NCBI GenBank assembly: GCA_022600605.1
Contig: JAHZKD010000133.1
Location: 1 to 42,414 of the forward strand
DNA: 42,414 nucleotides
Source: Actinomycetes bacterium
GTDB taxonomy: Bacteria; Actinomycetota; Actinomycetes; Mycobacteriales; Mycobacteriaceae
Reading direction: 5' to 3'
Below are positions 38,406 through 42,414 of this stretch, in pieces (the first letter of the stretch is position 1; each line of letters opens with the position of its first letter). Both the position numbers and the translations under genes were made by a program. The notes under the pieces were generated by a model. That model ran no database searches, was not told the DNA's origin, and saw only the letters and a program-made list of their open reading frames with translations.

Positions 38406-41400
38406 TGGTCCACTGCCCGCCGACAACACAACTGGCCGCCATCACCCGGATGGCCGGGGCCGCCAACGCGTTAACCACCGCTTCTCTCACCACGACATCG
38501 AACAGATAACCTTCAGCGTCGGTGACTAGGCGTCCAGCGGCCTGGCGAGCTTCGGCCTGTGTCCGGTATATCGTCAGTAACTGCTGTGCTTCACTCCTCG
38601 CGCGGTCGGCCCGGGTTCGAAGCGATGCCTCGTTGGCGAAGGTCTCGACAGAGGTCTTCTCGGCGGTCCGTACCTGCTTGCCGAATCGGTCGAACCCCCC
38701 GAAGACGTCGGCCAGAATACTGATCTGCCGGCCGAGATTTTCGTCGCGTAAATTGTCATAGTCGCGGTTGAGCCACGTCAGAAGGTTTGAATCCCGAACA
38801 AAATCGTCTGCACCGGCGCGCAGCCACACCCGGACCAGAATCGGCGGGAACAGCGCATCAGCGTAACGGCGTAGCGCAAGTTCGCCCTCGCCTTCAAGAT
38901 GTTCCACAGCCTTGGTGAGGTCAGCCTCTACCAGCAGGTCGAATCCGAAGAACGACAATGGCTCTCTTGTCTTTAACCGTCGCAGCATCGCTGAGGCCTG
39001 GCCGCGCTCGTCGACCTTGATAACGTTGTCCAACCCCGAGATAAACGGATTGCCTAGCCGGAATAGGCGCAGGCCGGAGTTCCGGAGCGCAACCGTTCGG
39101 TTAAACACGCCGCGCATCGAACCGGCAGGCAGTCTCCCGAACTGCCGGGTGAGCATCAACGGGGAAATCAACGGCTTGCGGAAGGTGTCAACGCCGAACT
39201 CAACTGCCGAGGCTGGTTCAGTCACGGTGAATCGGATACCGCCGCTGTCCGGAGCGACATAGCGACGGGCGTCACGTTCGTATGCTTGCCAACGGGTTTC
39301 ACTTTGACCTATCCGAACCGCGATCTTTTCACCAAGCGAGCTGTCAGCGACGGCATCGAGCGCGTCCATCACTTGAATCTGTTTGCTTTCGTCTGCGACC
39401 GCGGTCACCACGTGAGCGCTCGCGGCGCACATCCGTTGTGGGCCGTTACGGAGCGCCAATGCCCACAGTTCGACCTGCAGTGCGTCGAGTCGATCTTGTA
39501 TGGCTGACATTGACGTTGTCCAGGCCCCGAAGGCGTGAACCAAAAGATCCGTCCACGCCGCGGAGAAGCTGTGGTCGGTATCTCCGAGGGCGATTACGAA
39601 ATGGTCCGCCGGTTTTGTCATAGAGCCGAGAGTTGCGGCGTACCTGTCGATTCGACCGATTCGCTGTTCGAGCCGATTAGGCGACCAGGGCAAGCGTAAA
39701 TGCACAGCGGCGTCTGCCTGTTGCAGGTTGACGCCGTCTTCGGCAGTGGCGTCGGCGATCACCACCCCTCCGGTCGCCCGCCATTGCCTCAGATCGTCGT
39801 CGATCTTGTCCGGGGGTGCGGCAGCGGTGTGTTCGAAGACTGGGACCTTCTTGCTGCGGTCGCGAAGCGCATTTGCTACCAATCCCGCGAGTTGACCTGA
39901 ACCGCAAAACACGACGGTACGTTGCTGATTTCCGATGGTCAAGAGCAGTCCATCGATCAAGGAGTCATCGGATTCACTTGCAACTATTAAGGTTTCGGCT
40001 TCAAACGGCAGCACCGGGGCCTCCCGGAGAATTTCGCGTTCAACAGCGCTGAGCCCCGCGCTCTGAGCGGTACGCGCATCTTCGCCCAGTCGGAACTGCA
40101 CAGCCTGTGCGAAGTCATCAGATAGCCCGTCGAGTCGTGAGGTCAACACTGCTAGCACGTCACCGTATTCAATAAACGCTGCTTCCGCGTCTTCGGGTTC
40201 GTCGGTGTGGTCGAAAATCCAAGCTGCGACCTGCTGTTGCCACTCGAGAAGTGCGTCAACGGTGGCAGGTGCCGACTGGGGAAGCAATGTCGGCGCGCGG
40301 CGACCGGTGACATCGAACGGCAACAGATTCTCGTTGACGTCATCGATCACCCGCGCCCGCCGATGCCGGATGGTTCGGCGATGCAATCGATAGGTTTCCG
40401 CGAGGTGCGCACGCAGAGCGTCCAACGCCTCACCGAGTGCGGGACGGTCGGCCTCGGCGCGCAGGAATGCCTCGTTATCGAGCAAGCCCAATACGTTCGC
40501 CGACAACCACTCAAATCTCGGATCGGCCGGTAGCATTTCGCGGATCTCAGCGATGGAGGACGGCAGCAGCGATTCGAAGCCGGGGTCGAAAGTGTCCATG
40601 GCGTTGGCCAACTCCCGGTGCTGCGCAAACCGCTCGGTGAATGCGGGCAGGTCTTCCCACCGGTACACGTCCGGGTCGAGCAGGTGCAGCAGTGCAAGTT
40701 GCCGATCGGCGCGGGCGGTCGACGGCGTTGCCGACAACAGCAGCAATCGTTCCACCGAATGGGCCAGCACCGCCAGTTGCGGATAAGGCGCCAAGCGCGG
40801 GTCGCCACTCCGGGTTAGAAAATGAACTTCATCGACGACCACCAGGTCATAGCCGTGGTAGTCCGTCCACTTTTCCGGGTTGTCGTGGCTAGAGATTTTG
40901 ACGGTTGCTTTCGGGAAATCGTCAATAAAGAACTTAGTAAGCAGTTCATCCTGCCACTGCCGGCGCAGCACTTCCGGTGCCAGGACAGCGACGTGCGCCT
41001 GCGGACTGTCAATGAGCAACTGGCGGATGATCAGACCGGCTTCAATGGTCTTGCCGAGTCCGACCTCGTCGGCGAGGAGGTAGCGTTGCACCGGGTCAGA
41101 CAACACCGTCAGCGCGGTGTCGATCTGGTGCGAATAGATTTCGACCGCCGACGAAAGCACCGCGGTGAAACTCGCGCAAGCCTGTCGTTGATCGATCAAC
41201 GAGTGCAGCATCGGAAGTCGCGCGTCGCGGTAATAGGGCGATTCGATCGCGCCGGCTACCAACACCTCTGCGGGGGAAGTGATCGACTTCTCCCACCGCA
41301 CTCGCAACTGTTCAACAGGGATGATCTGATCCCACTCGCGATCGGGGAAGCGCACCGCATAGCCGTTGTCGGCTTGAGCCATTACCCGACCTGCCTCCCA

Positions 41401-41613
41401 ACGGCCGGTGTCAGGGTCGCGCCGGTAAACGCGTTGCTCGACCGGTAACAACACCGGGGTGCACTGCTCGAGTGACAGTTTCCAGGTCATCGCGACCGGG
41501 TTAGCCGGGGAGTCGAAGGCTTCAACGACCAGAACGCCGTGGTGGTTTTCAGCTACATGACCGAGCCCCGGGATTTCGGGGTGAACGACAAAGGTACCCG
41601 ACTCAAATGACAC
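38398..41613 (-). CDS. dpdE: DpdE, SNF2-like helicase
   Basis: RYLLADEVGLGKTIEAGLIIRQLL, DLVVVDEVHFLTRSG, LLLLSATPS, NRLEQRIGRIDRYA; GTG start at 41613 preceded by GGGAGGGGGG. Confidence 0.87.
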   Translation of the reverse strand: MSFESGTFVVHPEIPGLGHVAENHHGVLVVEAFDSPANPVAMTWKLSLEQCTPVLLPVEQRVYRRDPDTGRWEAGRVMAQADNGYAVRFPDREWDQIIPVEQLRVRWEKSITSPAEVLVAGAIESPYYRDARLPMLHSLIDQRQACASFTAVLSSAVEIYSHQIDTALTVLSDPVQRYLLADEVGLGKTIEAGLIIRQLLIDSPQAHVAVLAPEVLRRQWQDELLTKFFIDDFPKATVKISSHDNPEKWTDYHGYDLVVVDEVHFLTRSGDPRLAPYPQLAVLAHSVERLLLLSATPSTARADRQLALLHLLDPDVYRWEDLPAFTERFAQHRELANAMDTFDPGFESLLPSSIAEIREMLPADPRFEWLSANVLGLLDNEAFLRAEADRPALGEALDALRAHLAETYRLHRRTIRHRRARVIDDVNENLLPFDVTGRRAPTLLPQSAPATVDALLEWQQQVAAWIFDHTDEPEDAEAAFIEYGDVLAVLTSRLDGLSDDFAQAVQFRLGEDARTAQSAGLSAVEREILREAPVLPFEAETLIVASESDDSLIDGLLLTIGNQQRTVVFCGSGQLAGLVANALRDRSKKVPVFEHTAAAPPDKIDDDLRQWRATGGVVIADATAEDGVNLQQADAAVHLRLPWSPNRLEQRIGRIDRYAATLGSMTKPADHFVIALGDTDHSFSAAWTDLLVHAFGAWTTSMSAIQDRLDALQVELWALALRNGPQRMCAASAHVVTAVADESKQIQVMDALDAVADSSLGEKIAVRIGQSETRWQAYERDARRYVAPDSGGIRFTVTEPASAVEFGVDTFRKPLISPLMLTRQFGRLPAGSMRGVFNRTVALRNSGLRLFRLGNPFISGLDNVIKVDERGQASAMLRRLKTREPLSFFGFDLLVEADLTKAVEHLEGEGELALRRYADALFPPILVRVWLRAGADDFVRDSNLLTWLNRDYDNLRDENLGRQISILADVFGGFDRFGKQVRTAEKTSVETFANEASLRTRADRARSEAQQLLTIYRTQAEARQAAGRLVTDAEGYLFDVVVREAVVNALAAPAIRVMAASCVVGGQWTNG

Positions 41614-42064
41614 GTTTGCCCCCCTCCCGCTGTTCCTCAGTCAAGGACCTTAGTAGCCGGGTCTGACAGTAGTCAGGGGGATTTTTGGAGTCGGCGATCC
41701 GTTCACCAACTTGCCCGGACTCGACCTTCATGGCTCTATCTCTAGCCCTGCGGCGACCGTCAGCTTGGTCTCCCACCAAGGGGGTGGAATCGTCAAAACG
41801 TTATTCGCCCATAGCCCGTCCCGTCCCACCGCACCAGAGTGGCATGACTTGCGGGCGCCGAAGTTTGTATCTCCGAGCTGTGGGTCGTGGACAAGCGGGT
41901 GTCGAGGCCCATCGGTCGCTGAGGCACGGCTGTAGTCGCTGCCGAACAGGGAGCCGATTCCGTCGAACAGATCGAACAGAACTGTAGTCGAAATTGTCGT
42001 CAAACGGCGCCTCGGAACCTCGACCAGCAAAAAGCCAAAGCTATGTGACTTCGGTGTCTCCCTG

Positions 42065-42090
42065 GTGGAGCTAAGGGGACTCGAACCCCT
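42065..42090. repeat. Right attachment-site copy (attR) inside tRNA-Ala
   Basis: 26-bp identity with 115-140. Confidence 0.9.
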
Positions 42091-42138
42091 GACCCCCACA
42101 CTGCCAGTGTGGTGCGCTACCAGCTGCGCCATAGCCCC
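42066..42138 (-). tRNA. tRNA-Ala (anticodon GGC)
   Basis: Reverse strand GGGGCTATGGCGCAGCTGGTAGCGCACCACACTGGCAGTGTGGGGGTCAGGGGTTCGAGTCCCCTTAGCTCCA; 73 nt, acceptor GGGGCTA/TAGCTCC, GGC in the anticodon loop. Confidence 0.95.
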
Positions 42139-42195
42139 GTGAAGTTGTGCTAATCGAAGCTACACCACCTGCGGGTTGCCGTTCAAAATCCCAGG

Positions 42196-42414
42196 TCACG
42201 GTACTTCGCCGCCGGCTTCCGGACCCAACGGACGTCCCTGAGTATGGGCCCTGAATGCAGGTGGACGGGTTTCGGGCGCAAAGACCCAGCCGACCGCGGC
42301 CACCCCGAGAATCACACCGCTGACCGTGAAGGCCCAACCGAATGACGCGTGCTGGGCCACCTGCCCCACCACAAGTGAGCCGACGATCGAGCCGAGGTCG
42401 GCCATCATCTGAAA
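42196..42414 (-). CDS. MFS transporter C-terminus (partial, runs off the window)
   Basis: FQMMADLGSIVGSLVVGQVAQHASFGWAFTVSGVILGVAAVGWVFAPETRPP. Confidence 0.75.
   Translation of the reverse strand, partial: FQMMADLGSIVGSLVVGQVAQHASFGWAFTVSGVILGVAAVGWVFAPETRPPAFRAHTQGRPLGPEAGGEVP

Noticed and set aside
1-42414. CRISPR array or rRNA genes
   Set aside because: No regularly spaced repeats or rRNA-like sequence seen on reading through

Overview
The window is an actinobacterial, probably mycobacterial, genomic island of about 42 kb. It sits in the 3' end of a tRNA-Ala(GGC) gene (42066-42138, minus). A perfect 26-bp copy of the tRNA 3' end lies at 115-140, so almost the whole window is island. The right two-thirds (17.1-41.6 kb) reads as a near-complete Dpd (7-deazapurine-in-DNA) modification/restriction locus. 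It has a dedicated preQ0 pathway (folE2-queD-queE-queC). Divergent from it is an operon with a YaaA/DUF6884-like protein, a DGQQR/DpdB-like protein, the TGT-like transglycosylase DpdA, and a second DpdB-like protein. A translationally coupled opposing operon encodes dpdE-F-G-H-I-J-K-D (SNF2, RecQ-like and DEAD-type helicases, P-loop ATPase, PLD nuclease and others). Dpd systems are described in the literature; the duplicated DpdB and the YaaA-like gene are the less expected parts. The left third is a mosaic of accessory genes and decayed elements: GIY-YIG-like protein, HExxH protein with an out-of-frame RelE/ParE-like tail, TM0106-type RecB nuclease, DUF2510 protein, and truncated integrase/transposase remnants. 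A separate candidate defence module (11.0-16.7 kb) combines a UvrD-like helicase, a PD-(D/E)XK nuclease with a probable Fe-S cysteine set, and a macro-SIR2 protein preceded by a decayed NUDIX/winged-helix sequence. All assignments come from reading motifs by eye; no searches were run.
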